Source: an uncultured Lachnospiraceae bacterium (GTDB lineage: Bacteria; Bacillota; Clostridia; Lachnospirales; Lachnospiraceae). Taken from it: a stretch of DNA of 8,349 nt. Under the pieces are notes generated by a model. That model saw nothing but the letters and a program-made list of their open reading frames with translations, was not told the DNA's origin and did not search any database. Within the stretch, counting starts at the first letter, position 1, and each line of letters opens with the position of its first letter. Below, piece by piece: positions 1 to 6,511 of the stretch. Made by a program: the position numbers and the translations under genes. The DNA lies in contig OMRF01000076.1 in assembly GCA_900313435.1 (NCBI GenBank), positions 1-8,349 on the forward strand. The letters are read 5' to 3'.

Positions 1-328
1 AACCGAGGTGAAGCACCAGTGTCTTTCCCTTCTTCCCGGCACGATAACCGACACCGTTGATCTCGAGCTTCTTCTCGAAACCGTCTGTAACGCCGGTGAC
101 CATGTTGTGAATGAGGCTCCTGGTAAGTCCGTGGAGTGATTTCATCTTTTTCAGATCGTTGGGACGCTTTACAGTGAGCTCATTGTTTTCGACGGCAAGT
201 TCCATCTCCGTCGGAAAACTCCTCGTAAGAGTGCCCTTCGGTCCTTTTACCGTCACAAGATTATTTTCTGCGATATCAACGGTAACCCCGCCTGGTATCG
301 CGATTGGCATTCTTCCTATTCGTGACAT
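1..328 (-). CDS. rplF: 50S ribosomal protein L6 (N-terminal part, truncated by window edge)
   Basis: L6 is a 23S rRNA-binding protein of the large subunit, sitting near the sarcin-ricin loop and the factor-binding region. The visible 109 codons begin MSRIGRMPIAIPGGVTV and contain the L6 signatures VKGPKGTL, LHGLTRSLIHNMVTGV and EINGVGYRAGKKGKTL. This covers the first of the two L6 repeats and the start of the second; full-length L6 is about 180 residues, so some 70 lie beyond the window. The ATG at 328-326 follows a modest ribosome site (AAAGGG, 7 nt spacing), 27 nt after the rpsH stop. It is the last gene visible in the joined S10-spc operon; the family's usual order predicts rplR next. Nothing unusual is seen in the visible part. 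Confidence 0.97.
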   Translation of the reverse strand, partial: MSRIGRMPIAIPGGVTVDIAENNLVTVKGPKGTLTRSFPTEMELAVENNELTVKRPNDLKKMKSLHGLTRSLIHNMVTGVTDGFEKKLEINGVGYRAGKKGKTLVLHLG

Positions 329-355
329 GCCCGTACCCTTTCTTTAAAAAACCAA

Positions 356-757
356 TTACCAAATGTATGCTATTACTTCGCCGCCGACTTCCTCTTTGCG
401 GGCAACCTTATCGGAGATAACGCCCTTGTTCGTGGAGAGGATGGCTGTACCAAGTCCTCCGAGAACGCTGGGTATCTCGTTCTTTCCTGCGTAGATACGA
501 AGTCCGGGCTTTGAGATGCGCTTAACGCCGGATATTACCTGCTCGCGCTTCATTCCCTGATACTTCATCGTGATACGGATATCCTTGAAGGAACCGTTAT
601 CCACGAGCTCGTATTTCTCGATATATCCCTCGTCTACAAGTATCCCTGCTATAGCAAGCTTGATCTTTGAAGAAGGGATATCGACTGTAGCGTGCTTTGC
701 AGTATTTGCATTGCGGATCCTTGTAAGCATATCCGCGATCGGATCACTCATTGTCAT
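356..757 (-). CDS. rpsH: 30S ribosomal protein S8
   Basis: S8 binds the central domain of 16S rRNA and is a primary assembly protein of the small-subunit platform. The 133 residues begin MTMSDPIADMLTRIRNA and end with the conserved S8 C-terminal block (residues about 101-133: GLGTAILSTNKGVISDK, then VGGEVIAYIW). Length fits the family. Two in-frame ATGs are possible, at 757 and 751. The first is chosen because AAGGAG at 774-769 lies 11 nt from it and 17 nt from the second. The gene follows rpsN by 25 nt. In E. coli S8 represses the spc genes by binding mRNA near rplE; no comparable target is evident in this operon by eye. Confidence 0.98.
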   Translation of the reverse strand: MTMSDPIADMLTRIRNANTAKHATVDIPSSKIKLAIAGILVDEGYIEKYELVDNGSFKDIRITMKYQGMKREQVISGVKRISKPGLRIYAGKNEIPSVLGGLGTAILSTNKGVISDKVARKEEVGGEVIAYIW

Positions 758-782
758 ATCTTTCTTTTCTCCTTCTCAAAAA

Positions 783-968
783 TCACCAGGATGCCTTCTT
801 GATGCCGGGAATCTCTCCCCTGTATGCAAGCTCCCTGAAGCAAACCCTGCAGATGCCATACTTTTTCAGGACCGAATGCGGACGGCCGCATATCCTGCAG
901 CGGGTGTAAGCTCTCGTTGAAAACTTGGGAGTCTTTGCCTGCTTAAGCTTCATTGCTTTCTTAGCCAT
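783..968 (-). CDS. rpsN: 30S ribosomal protein S14, zinc-binding (type Z)
   Basis: S14 sits in the head of the 30S subunit and contacts 16S rRNA. This 61-residue protein is the short form: two CxxC pairs, C24-R-I-C27 and C40-R-V-C43, form a zinc ribbon, and it ends GEIPGIKKASW as type Z S14 proteins do. The long Cys-less S14 of about 90-100 residues is the alternative family form and does not fit. The ATG at 968-966 has a strong GGAGG site 7-8 nt upstream. It lies between rplE (20 nt away) and rpsH (25 nt away), its usual place. In some Firmicutes a second, zinc-independent S14 gene is made under zinc starvation; whether this genome has one cannot be seen here. Confidence 0.98.
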   Translation of the reverse strand: MAKKAMKLKQAKTPKFSTRAYTRCRICGRPHSVLKKYGICRVCFRELAYRGEIPGIKKASW

Positions 969-989
969 TATTTTTCCTCCGCTATATCC

Positions 990-1529
990 TTATTTTGAGA
1001 ACGGCATCCCGAAAAGACGAAGGAGCTCACGTCCCTCTTCATCGGTCTTTGCCGTAGTGACAAAAGCTATGTCCATTCCGCGGATCGCGTCCACCTTGTC
1101 GTATTCGATCTCCGGGAAAATGATCTGCTCCCTTAAGCCAAGGGAATAATTTCCCCTTCCATCGAAGGAGTCGGGGTTGACTCCCCTGAAATCGCGGACA
1201 CGCGGAAGTGCAAGGTTTACGAGGCGATCAAGAAAATCATACATCTTCTCGCCGCGGAGCGTAGTCTTTACACCGATGCCCATTCCCTCACGGATCTTGA
1301 AGTTCGCGATGGAATGCTTTGCATTCGTAACAACCGCATGCTGACCTGTGATTATCTCAAGGTCTCCCTGAGCGCTCTCAAGAAGCTTCTTGTTCTCCTT
1401 TGCTTCGCCAAGACCGATATTGACTACGATCTTTACGAGCTTCGGGACTTCCATAACATTTTTGTATCCGAACTTCTTTGTAAGATCCTTTACTATTTCG
1501 TTCTGATACTGTTCTTTAAGTCTAGCCAA
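990..1529 (-). CDS. rplE: 50S ribosomal protein L5 (TTG start)
   Basis: L5 binds 5S rRNA and links it to the central protuberance of the large subunit, where it also contacts the P-site tRNA. The 179 residues are standard for the family and include FKIREGMGIGVKTTLRG (residues 77-93), LPRVRDFRGV and the glycine-rich FDGRGNYSLG stretch, ending LLRLFGMPFSK. The start is a TTG at 1529-1527. It is supported by an excellent GAGGAGG site at 1543-1537 with 7-nt spacing, and by the following residues ARLKEQY, which match where L5 proteins normally begin; no nearby in-frame ATG gives a better fit. It follows rplX by 25 nt. The start codon is unusual for so highly expressed a gene. Confidence 0.97.
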   Translation of the reverse strand: MARLKEQYQNEIVKDLTKKFGYKNVMEVPKLVKIVVNIGLGEAKENKKLLESAQGDLEIITGQHAVVTNAKHSIANFKIREGMGIGVKTTLRGEKMYDFLDRLVNLALPRVRDFRGVNPDSFDGRGNYSLGLREQIIFPEIEYDKVDAIRGMDIAFVTTAKTDEEGRELLRLFGMPFSK

Positions 1530-1536
1530 CTTAATG

Positions 1537-1543
1537 CCTCCTC
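1537..1543 (-). promoter_or_regulatory. Shine-Dalgarno site fixing the TTG start of rplE
   Basis: GAGGAGG on the minus strand lies 7 nt before the TTG at 1529-1527. It is one of the strongest ribosome sites in the operon and is the main reason for accepting a non-ATG start for L5. Confidence 0.85.
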
Positions 1544-1554
1544 GTTAACTGCAG

Positions 1555-1866
1555 TCAATCAATCTTGCTTCCGTCGACCTTAGCGATACGGACTTTCTTT
1601 CCGTTCTCTACCTTAAAGCCGACTCTTGTCGTTTTCCCGTTGTGAACCAGCATAACGTTTGAAAGTGCTATCGGGCCTTCCTGCTCAAGGATGCCGCCCT
1701 GCTGGTTTTTCATTCCGGGCTTAACGTGTTTCTTTATCATATGAACGCCTTCAATGACGGCGGTCTGCTTCTTCGGATCGACCGAGATGACCTTTCCTTC
1801 ATTGTTCTTTTCGGCGCCGGCGATCACACGGACAGTGTCGCCCTTTTTGATCTTTGCTGATGCCAT
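1555..1866 (-). CDS. rplX: 50S ribosomal protein L24
   Basis: L24 is an assembly-initiating protein that binds the 5' domain of 23S rRNA near the exit tunnel. It has an N-terminal KOW domain (residues about 6-35: IKKGDTVRVIAGAEK then NEGKVISVD) and a C-terminal part with the usual NQQGGILEQEGPIALSNVML and TTRVGFK stretches. The start is the ATG at 1866-1864, giving 103 residues: AGGAGG at 1880-1875 is 8 nt upstream. An in-frame ATG 33 nt earlier would overlap the end of rplN and has no such support. The rplN stop TAA shares its last A with this ribosome site. The KOW loop, commonly GKDKGKEGK in relatives, reads GAEKNNEGK here, with fewer positive charges. Confidence 0.97.
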   Translation of the reverse strand: MASAKIKKGDTVRVIAGAEKNNEGKVISVDPKKQTAVIEGVHMIKKHVKPGMKNQQGGILEQEGPIALSNVMLVHNGKTTRVGFKVENGKKVRIAKVDGSKID

Positions 1867-1879
1867 CTTCAAAGCCTCC

Positions 1880-2248
1880 TTACAGTACTTCGGGTGCAAG
1901 AGAAACTATCTTCATGAATTTCTTCTCGCGGAGTTCTCTTGCTACCGGCCCGAAAATACGCGTTCCCGTAGGAGTGTTATCATCCTTTATAATGACCGCC
2001 GCATTTTCGTCAAACTTGATATAGGAACCGTCCTTGCGGCGCGCGCCCTTTACAGTACGGACAACGACAGCCTTTACGACGTCACCCTTCTTTACAACGC
2101 CTCCGGGTGTTGCTTCTTTGACCGTAGCCTTGATGATGTCTCCGATCTCGGCATACCGCCTTGTGGATCCGCCTTTTACCCGGATGGTAAGGAGTTCCTT
2201 GGCGCCGGTATTGTCGGCTACCTTCAGCCTGCTTTCCTGCTGTACCAT
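1880..2248 (-). CDS. rplN: 50S ribosomal protein L14
   Basis: L14 binds domain VI of 23S rRNA and forms an intersubunit bridge with 16S rRNA; it is also the docking site of the silencing factor RsfS in bacteria (family knowledge). It has 122 residues, the family's standard length, beginning MVQQESRLKVADNTGAKEL and containing the L14 signature VKKGDVVKAVVVRTVKGARR (residues about 53-72) and the C-terminal GPVARELREKKFMKIVSLAPEVL. The ATG at 2248-2246 follows AAGGAGG by 7 nt. In E. coli this gene opens a separate spc operon; here it starts 16 nt after rpsQ, with no room for a promoter, so it is read with the S10 set. Confidence 0.98.
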   Translation of the reverse strand: MVQQESRLKVADNTGAKELLTIRVKGGSTRRYAEIGDIIKATVKEATPGGVVKKGDVVKAVVVRTVKGARRKDGSYIKFDENAAVIIKDDNTPTGTRIFGPVARELREKKFMKIVSLAPEVL

Positions 2249-2264
2249 TTCGAACCCTCCTTAA

Positions 2265-2522
2265 TCACTTCGCCCGCTCAACGATCTCAACGAGCCTGAA
2301 CCTCTTGTCCTTTGAAAGAGGGCGGGTTTCCATAACCCTTACAGTATCGCCTTCATGGGCCTCGTTGTTCGCGTCATGAGCCTTTAGCTTGTAAGTACGC
2401 TTTACGATCTTGTTGTAAAGCGGATGTCTGATGTTGTCGCGTACCGCAACCGTTATGGTCTTGTCCATCTTGTCAGATACCACAACGCCGACACGCGTTT
2501 TACGAAGATTTCTCTCTTCCAC
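2265..2522 (-). CDS. rpsQ: 30S ribosomal protein S17 (GTG start)
   Basis: S17 is a primary 16S rRNA-binding protein with an OB fold, acting early in 30S body assembly. The 85 residues match the family: RKTRVGVVVSDKMDKTITV near the N-terminus, HPLYNKIVKRTYKLKAHD in the middle, and VRVMETRPLSKDKRFRLVEI at the end. The start is a GTG at 2522-2520, supported by AAAGGAG at 2535-2529 with 6-nt spacing and by the EERNLRKTRVG beginning, which is where family members start. It lies 16 nt after rpmC and 16 nt before rplN. It is one of only two non-ATG starts in the operon. Confidence 0.97.
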   Translation of the reverse strand: MEERNLRKTRVGVVVSDKMDKTITVAVRDNIRHPLYNKIVKRTYKLKAHDANNEAHEGDTVRVMETRPLSKDKRFRLVEIVERAK

Positions 2523-2538
2523 GTTCTACTCCTTTCGG

Positions 2539-2748
2539 TCACCTTGCGGCCTTCTGGCTTACGGTCATCATTGTCTTGATACGCGCTATGTTCTTCCTGA
2601 CTTCACGGATACGTGCCGTATTGTCAAGCTGGTTCGTAGCATTCTGAAATCTCAGATTGAAGAGTTCCTTCTTTGCTTCAGTCAGGGACTCTTCAAGATC
2701 TGCAACGCTCTTGCCTTTCAGATCTTCTTTGAAATCCTTGGTCTTCAT
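2539..2748 (-). CDS. rpmC: 50S ribosomal protein L29
   Basis: L29 is a small helical-hairpin protein at the tunnel exit, next to L23, where trigger factor and other nascent-chain factors dock. The 69 residues contain the core KKELFNLRFQNATNQLDNT (residues about 27-45) followed by RIREVRKNIARIKT, both diagnostic. The ATG at 2748-2746 is 19 nt after the rplP stop. Its ribosome site is the poorest in the operon: only a partial AGGCAGG about 11 nt upstream, so translation may lean on ribosomes finishing rplP. The short basic C-terminal tail (VSQKAAR) is unremarkable. Confidence 0.97.
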   Translation of the reverse strand: MKTKDFKEDLKGKSVADLEESLTEAKKELFNLRFQNATNQLDNTARIREVRKNIARIKTMMTVSQKAAR

Positions 2749-2767
2749 ATCTTAGAGTACCTGCCTT

Positions 2768-3211
2768 TCAGGAAACCTTTGCGTTTTCTTCTTTCCCGTT
2801 AAGCTGTTCGCGGCTCATTATCTTGCAACGGAGCGGAAGCTTGTGTACTGCAAGACGGAGAGCCTCGCGAGCTATTTCATCCGCAACACCGCTGATCTCG
2901 AAAAGAACACGGCCGGGCTTAACAACTGCTACCCAGTAATCAACGGAGCCTTTACCTTTTCCCATTCGGGTTTCAGCGGGCTGAGCCGTTATGGGCTTGT
3001 CGGGGAATATCCTGATCGTAACCTTTCCGCCACGCTTGATGAATCTCGTCATCGCGATACGGGCTGCCTCGATCTGATTACTCTTGATCCAATGGGGTTC
3101 CATAGCAACTATTGCAAATGAACCCTCCAACATAGTGTTGCCGCGGGAAGCCTTGCCGTGCATCGTTCCACGGAACTGCTTCCTGTGCTTCACTCTCTTA
3201 GGCATTAACAT
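2768..3211 (-). CDS. rplP: 50S ribosomal protein L16
   Basis: L16 joins late in 50S assembly and organises the A-site tRNA and peptidyl-transferase region. It has 147 residues, with MLMPKRVKHRKQFRG at the N-terminus, the basic loop TRMGKGKGSVDYW (residues 81-93, with the arginine corresponding to the one hydroxylated in E. coli) and REALRLAVHKLPLRCKI near the end. The start at 3211 (MLMPKR) is preferred over the ATG at 3205: GGGAGG at 3224-3219 is 7 nt from the first and 13 nt from the second. The gene therefore overlaps the end of rpsC by 14 nt, which points to translational coupling. Confidence 0.98.
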   Translation of the reverse strand: MLMPKRVKHRKQFRGTMHGKASRGNTMLEGSFAIVAMEPHWIKSNQIEAARIAMTRFIKRGGKVTIRIFPDKPITAQPAETRMGKGKGSVDYWVAVVKPGRVLFEISGVADEIAREALRLAVHKLPLRCKIMSREQLNGKEENAKVS

Positions 3212-3899
3212 CGGAAGTCCTCCCTTCGTCTTTTGACTTCTTCCTTCTCGGAAGGATCTCGCCCTTGTAGATCCAGACCTTTACGCCTACCTTTCCGTAG
3301 GTTGTGTCTGCCTCTGCAAAGCCATAATCTATATCCGCGCGGAGAGTCTGAAGCGGGATCGTCCCGTCAGAATATGTCTCGGTACGTGCCATATCGGCTC
3401 CTCCGAGGCGGCCGGCGCACATGGTCTTGATACCAAGCGCTCCTGCCTTCATGGTTCTCTGCATGCAGGATTTCATTGCTCGTCTGAAGGAAACACGGTT
3501 CTCAAGCTGATCCGCGATATTCTCAGCTACAAGCTGTGCGTCGCGGTCGGGACGCTTGATCTCCTTGATATCGATGGAGAGCTTTTCCTTCGTCTTTCTG
3601 TCGGATACTTTGTCGATGAGCTTCTGAAGATCGCTCTTGATCTTTTCTATCTCAGCGCCGCCCTTGCCGATGACCACACCGGGCTTTGCGGTAAAGACCG
3701 TGACCTTAAGCCTTCCGGCTGCACGCTCTATCTCAACCTTTGAGATACCTGCGGCATAGAGCTTCTTCTTGAGGAACTCCCTGATCTTGTAATCTTCAAC
3801 AAGATTGTCCGCAAAATCCTGGTCCTTTGCGTACCACTTCGAATCCCAGTCCTTGATAATCCCGACTCTCAGGCCATGAGGATTGACTTTCTGTCCCAT
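3198..3899 (-). CDS. rpsC: 30S ribosomal protein S3
   Basis: S3 lies at the mRNA entry channel of the 30S head and with S4 and S5 forms the helicase that opens incoming mRNA. It begins MGQKVNPHGLRVGIIKDWDS, has an N-terminal type II KH domain with the GxxG loop G78-K-G-G81 inside VVIGKGGAEI, and a C-terminal domain with GALGIKTMCAGRLGGADMAR and YGKVGVKVWIYKGEILP. At 233 residues it is normal for the family, ending in a short charged tail. The ATG at 3899-3897 has GGAGGAG about 10 nt upstream, directly after the rplV TAA. Its last 14 nt overlap rplP. Confidence 0.98.
   Translation of the reverse strand: MGQKVNPHGLRVGIIKDWDSKWYAKDQDFADNLVEDYKIREFLKKKLYAAGISKVEIERAAGRLKVTVFTAKPGVVIGKGGAEIEKIKSDLQKLIDKVSDRKTKEKLSIDIKEIKRPDRDAQLVAENIADQLENRVSFRRAMKSCMQRTMKAGALGIKTMCAGRLGGADMARTETYSDGTIPLQTLRADIDYGFAEADTTYGKVGVKVWIYKGEILPRRKKSKDEGRTSDVNA
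3219..3224 (-). promoter_or_regulatory. Shine-Dalgarno site of rplP inside rpsC
   Basis: GGGAGG on the minus strand lies within the last codons of rpsC, 7 nt before the rplP ATG at 3211-3209. It decides between two in-frame starts six bases apart. Confidence 0.75.
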
Positions 3900-3916
3900 G
3901 CTTTTCTTTCTCCTCC

Positions 3917-4309
3917 TTACTTCTTCTCATCAAGTACTATGGTGATGTGGCTCATACGCTTCTCTATGCGGTATGCCCTGCCCTGTGCTCTCGGCTGGAT
4001 CCTCTTCATTGTGGGACCCTTGTTTGCGTAGCACTCAGCTATATACAGGCTGTTTGCATCAAGGCCGTTGTTGTTCTCAGCGTTAGCTACTGCTGAAAGA
4101 AGAAGCTTCCTGATCACTCCCGAAGCATAACGGGGATTGTAGGTAAGGAGCGCTTCAGCCTCTCTTACGCCTTTTCCGCGGATCGCGTCAAGCACGAAGC
4201 ATGCCTTTGTAGTACTGATCCTTGCGTATGAAAGCTTTGCGGAAGGTCTCGTTTCTCTCTGTTCTTCGTTTCTCTGACGCTTGATCTGCGTTCTGTGTCC
4301 GGTTGCCAT
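3917..4309 (-). CDS. rplV: 50S ribosomal protein L22
   Basis: L22 lines the nascent peptide tunnel with a long beta-hairpin and, with L4, forms its constriction. Residues about 96-122 form that hairpin: NKGPTMKRIQPRAQGRAYRI then EKRMSHI, with no obvious deletion of the kind linked to macrolide resistance. The core SAKLSYARIS...VLDAIRGK and SAVANAENNNG are typical. At 130 residues it is about 20 longer than the E. coli protein because of a basic N-terminal extension (MATGHRTQIKRQRNEEQRET), a form I associate with Clostridia. The ATG at 4309-4307 follows AAGGAGG by 9 nt, 21 nt after rpsS. Confidence 0.97.
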   Translation of the reverse strand: MATGHRTQIKRQRNEEQRETRPSAKLSYARISTTKACFVLDAIRGKGVREAEALLTYNPRYASGVIRKLLLSAVANAENNNGLDANSLYIAECYANKGPTMKRIQPRAQGRAYRIEKRMSHITIVLDEKK

Positions 4310-4330
4310 TTGAACTTACCTCCTTCCGTC

Positions 4331-4612
4331 TCAGCCTACTCTCGACTTTTTCTCGTCGTTGCCATGTCCTCTGTAAGTTCTGGTCTGAACGAACTCACCG
4401 AGCTTATGTCCTACCATATCCTCGGTAATGTATACCGGAACATGCTTTCTTCCGTCGTGAACAGCTATCGTAAGACCTACCATCTGAGGGAAGATCGTGG
4501 ATCTTCTTGACCAGGTCTTGATGACTGTCTTGTCACCTGCTGCCGCAACGGCTTCAACCTTTTTCATAAGGCTCTCATCACAGAAAGGGCCCTTTTTAAG
4601 TGAACGTGCCAT
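4331..4612 (-). CDS. rpsS: 30S ribosomal protein S19
   Basis: S19 sits in the 30S head with S13, contacts the A-site tRNA region and bridges to the 50S. The 93 residues show the family pattern MARSLKKGPFCDESLMKKV, IKTWSRRSTIFPQMVG, VYITEDMVGHKLGEF and TRTYRGH. Length fits. The ATG at 4612-4610 has a weaker purine-rich site (AAAGGA, 9 nt spacing) than its neighbours, 31 nt after rplB. Nothing odd is seen in the protein. Confidence 0.98.
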   Translation of the reverse strand: MARSLKKGPFCDESLMKKVEAVAAAGDKTVIKTWSRRSTIFPQMVGLTIAVHDGRKHVPVYITEDMVGHKLGEFVQTRTYRGHGNDEKKSRVG

Positions 4613-4643
4613 TTATTGTTTTCCTTTCGAAATAATGTGGGGC

Positions 4644-5486
4644 TTATTTGATAGCCCTGCCGTCGCGTCTTCTTACGATAAGCTTGTTGGACTGTTTCTT
4701 ATGCTTCCTGGTCTTAAGACCCATAGCGGGCTTACCCCAGGGAGTTGAGGGACCGGGACGTCCTACCGGAGCCCTACCTTCACCACCGCCGTGTGGATGG
4801 TCATTCGGGTTCATGACCGATCCTCTGACTGTGGGACGGATGCCCATATGACGCTTGCGGCCGGCCTTTCCGATATGGATGAGGTTGTGATCGCCGTTTC
4901 CGAGAACTCCGATGGAAGCGCGGCAGACGATAGGAACCATCCTCATCTCGCCGGAAGGAAGACGAAGAGTCGCGTACTTTCCTTCCTTTGCCATGAGCTG
5001 CGCTGAGGAGCCTGCTGTACGGACCATCTGTCCGCCTCTGCCCGGAAGCAGCTCTATATTGTGGATCATCGTACCTACGGGGATGTTTGAAAGGGGAAGG
5101 CTGTTTCCAACCGTAACCTCCGCATTTGCGCCGCTCATTACGGTCATTCCGTCCTTGAGTCCGGCAGGAGCGAGGATATATGCCTTCTCGCCATCCACGT
5201 AATGGATAAGTGCGATATTGACTGTTCTGTTCGGATCGTATTCTATTCCGACTACCTTTCCGGGTACGTCGTCCTTCCTTCTCTTGAAGTCTATGATCCT
5301 GTATTTCTGACGATTCCCGCCGCCCTGATGACGAACGGTGATCTTGCCCTGATTGTTTCTTCCCGAGTTCTTCTTCTTCTTTGCGAGGAGTGATTTTTCA
5401 GGAGTCTTTTTCGTGATCTCGGAAAAGTCCGAACCTGTCATGTTCCTTCGAGAAGAAGTATAGGGAGTGTAGGTCTTGATTCCCAT
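4644..5486 (-). CDS. rplB: 50S ribosomal protein L2
   Basis: L2 is one of the most conserved 23S-binding proteins, needed for subunit association, tRNA binding and peptidyl transfer. The 280 residues comprise the N-terminal OB-like RNA-binding domain (GKITVRHQGGGNRQKYR at 47-63, then VVGIEYDPNRTVNIAL), the SH3-like domain (GNSLPLSNIPVGTMIHNIEL, then GRGGQMVRTAGSSAQL), and the C-terminal MNPNDHPHGGGEGRAPVGR at 225-243, where His230 corresponds to the functionally important E. coli His229. It ends in the normal basic tail. The ATG at 5486-5484 follows AAGGAG by 8 nt. A 62-bp spacer with two hairpins separates it from rplW. Confidence 0.98.
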   Translation of the reverse strand: MGIKTYTPYTSSRRNMTGSDFSEITKKTPEKSLLAKKKKNSGRNNQGKITVRHQGGGNRQKYRIIDFKRRKDDVPGKVVGIEYDPNRTVNIALIHYVDGEKAYILAPAGLKDGMTVMSGANAEVTVGNSLPLSNIPVGTMIHNIELLPGRGGQMVRTAGSSAQLMAKEGKYATLRLPSGEMRMVPIVCRASIGVLGNGDHNLIHIGKAGRKRHMGIRPTVRGSVMNPNDHPHGGGEGRAPVGRPGPSTPWGKPAMGLKTRKHKKQSNKLIVRRRDGRAIK

Positions 5487-5513
5487 ATTTTTTTCTCCTT
5501 ACGTTTTCTTGTC

Positions 5514-5529
5514 GCGAGTGTCTTCTCGC
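5514..5529 (-). other. Small hairpin in rplW-rplB spacer
   Basis: The transcript reads GCGAG (5529-5525), a 6-nt loop AAGACA, then CTCGC (5518-5514), a perfect 5-bp stem. No T-run follows, so it is not an intrinsic terminator; it may affect pausing or mRNA processing. A 5-bp stem can arise by chance. Confidence 0.4.
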
Positions 5530-5540
5530 ATAATGTATCT

Positions 5541-5560
5541 TCCGGGAATTACAATCCGGA
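5541..5560 (-). other. Hairpin around the rplW stop codon
   Basis: The arms TCCGG (5560-5556) and CCGGA (5545-5541) can pair across a 10-nt loop that contains the rplW stop TAA (5551-5549). It stands 11 nt upstream of the second spacer hairpin. There is no terminator-like T-run. Confidence 0.35.
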
Positions 5561-5857
5561 GAAGATCTCTATTTCCTTCGACTCAGCAGTGAGCTTAACT
5601 ACCGCCTTCTTCTTTGATGCCGTGCGCCCTGCGGTAACACCGCTCTTTGAATTCCTGCGCTTTGTCTTTCCTTCGATGTTCATTGTCCTGACAGACTCAA
5701 CAACCGTTCCGTCGAACATCTTCTCAACAGCGTTCTTTATCATAGGCTTTGTGGCATCCGGATGAACGATGAAGGTGTACTTCTTGTCTGCCATATCGGC
5801 CATGGACTTTTCGGTCACGACCGGACGTAATATAACGTCATAGTATTCCATACCCAT
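5549..5857 (-). CDS. rplW: 50S ribosomal protein L23
   Basis: L23 lies at the exit of the peptide tunnel and is the docking point for trigger factor, SRP and the Sec translocon. The 102 residues contain YDVILRPVVTEKSMADMADK (residues about 6-25), the YTFIVHPDATKPMIKNAVEK block and a basic loop (GKTKRRNSKSG, then TAGRTASKKKAVVKL), ending EIEIFSGL. The start at 5857 is chosen over the ATG at 5851 because GAGGAGG is about 10 nt from the first. The A of the start is the last A of the rplD stop (TAATG), so the two genes are very likely coupled in translation. Confidence 0.98.
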   Translation of the reverse strand: MGMEYYDVILRPVVTEKSMADMADKKYTFIVHPDATKPMIKNAVEKMFDGTVVESVRTMNIEGKTKRRNSKSGVTAGRTASKKKAVVKLTAESKEIEIFSGL

Positions 5858-6486
5858 TATGCGTAAACCTCCTCGATCTCTTTTGCCGCGTCCTTTGTAA
5901 GAACGACCGTGTCATACTTCAGAAGATCAAATACGTTTATCGTATTCGGAGCTGCAGTGATAACATTCGGCATATTCCTTGCGGAAAGCACTATGCTGCT
6001 CCTGCTCTCATCATTCTCTGCGATCACGAACACTGCCTTCGCAAGGTCAAGGTTTGATACGACCTTTGCGAAATCCTTTGTCTTGGGAGCGTCCATTGAA
6101 AGACCCTCGATGACGCAAAGCTTGTTGTCAAGAACCTTTGAAGAAAGCACTGATCTTAAAGCAGCTCTCTTCTCTTTTCTGTTCATCTTGAATGAATAAT
6201 CCCTGGGAACCGGTGCGAATACCATTCCGCCGCCTTTCCACTGGGGTGCCCTGATCGAGCCCTGTCTCGCATGACCGGTGCCCTTCTGTCTCCAGGGCTT
6301 CCTTCCGCCTCCGGATACCTCGGAACGGGTCTTTGCCTTTTGTGTGCCCTGTCTCTGATTTGCGAGATACTGCTTTACAGCAAGGGCAACGAGATGTTCA
6401 TTCGGCTCTACGCCGAAAACGCTGTCGGAAAGCTCAAGAGTTCCTGTTTCTTTGCCGTCAGTGCTAAACACTTTTACTTCAGCCAT
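5857..6486 (-). CDS. rplD: 50S ribosomal protein L4
   Basis: L4 is an early assembly protein whose long loop reaches into the tunnel opposite L22. The 209 residues show the globular domain plus the loop at about residues 53-90 (GGGRKPWRQKGTGHARQGS, then IRAPQWKGGGMVF), followed by PRDYSFKMNRKEKRAALRS. No insertion or deletion is obvious in the loop, where macrolide resistance changes occur. In E. coli L4 also represses the S10 operon by binding its leader; that role is not established for Clostridia, but a long leader does precede rpsJ here. The ATG at 6486-6484 follows AAGGAGG by 8 nt. It overlaps rplW by one base. Confidence 0.98.
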   Translation of the reverse strand: MAEVKVFSTDGKETGTLELSDSVFGVEPNEHLVALAVKQYLANQRQGTQKAKTRSEVSGGGRKPWRQKGTGHARQGSIRAPQWKGGGMVFAPVPRDYSFKMNRKEKRAALRSVLSSKVLDNKLCVIEGLSMDAPKTKDFAKVVSNLDLAKAVFVIAENDESRSSIVLSARNMPNVITAAPNTINVFDLLKYDTVVLTKDAAKEIEEVYA

Positions 6487-6511
6487 TTTCTATTCCTCCT
6501 TCCCGCTTTCC

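Noticed and set aside
1530..1554. S8 repressor target at the rplX-rplE junction, as in E. coli
   Set aside because: The 25-nt spacer is mainly the ribosome site and shows no hairpin resembling the S8-binding helix.
2249..2264. Separate spc promoter before rplN
   Set aside because: The rpsQ-rplN gap is 16 bp and is filled by the ribosome site.
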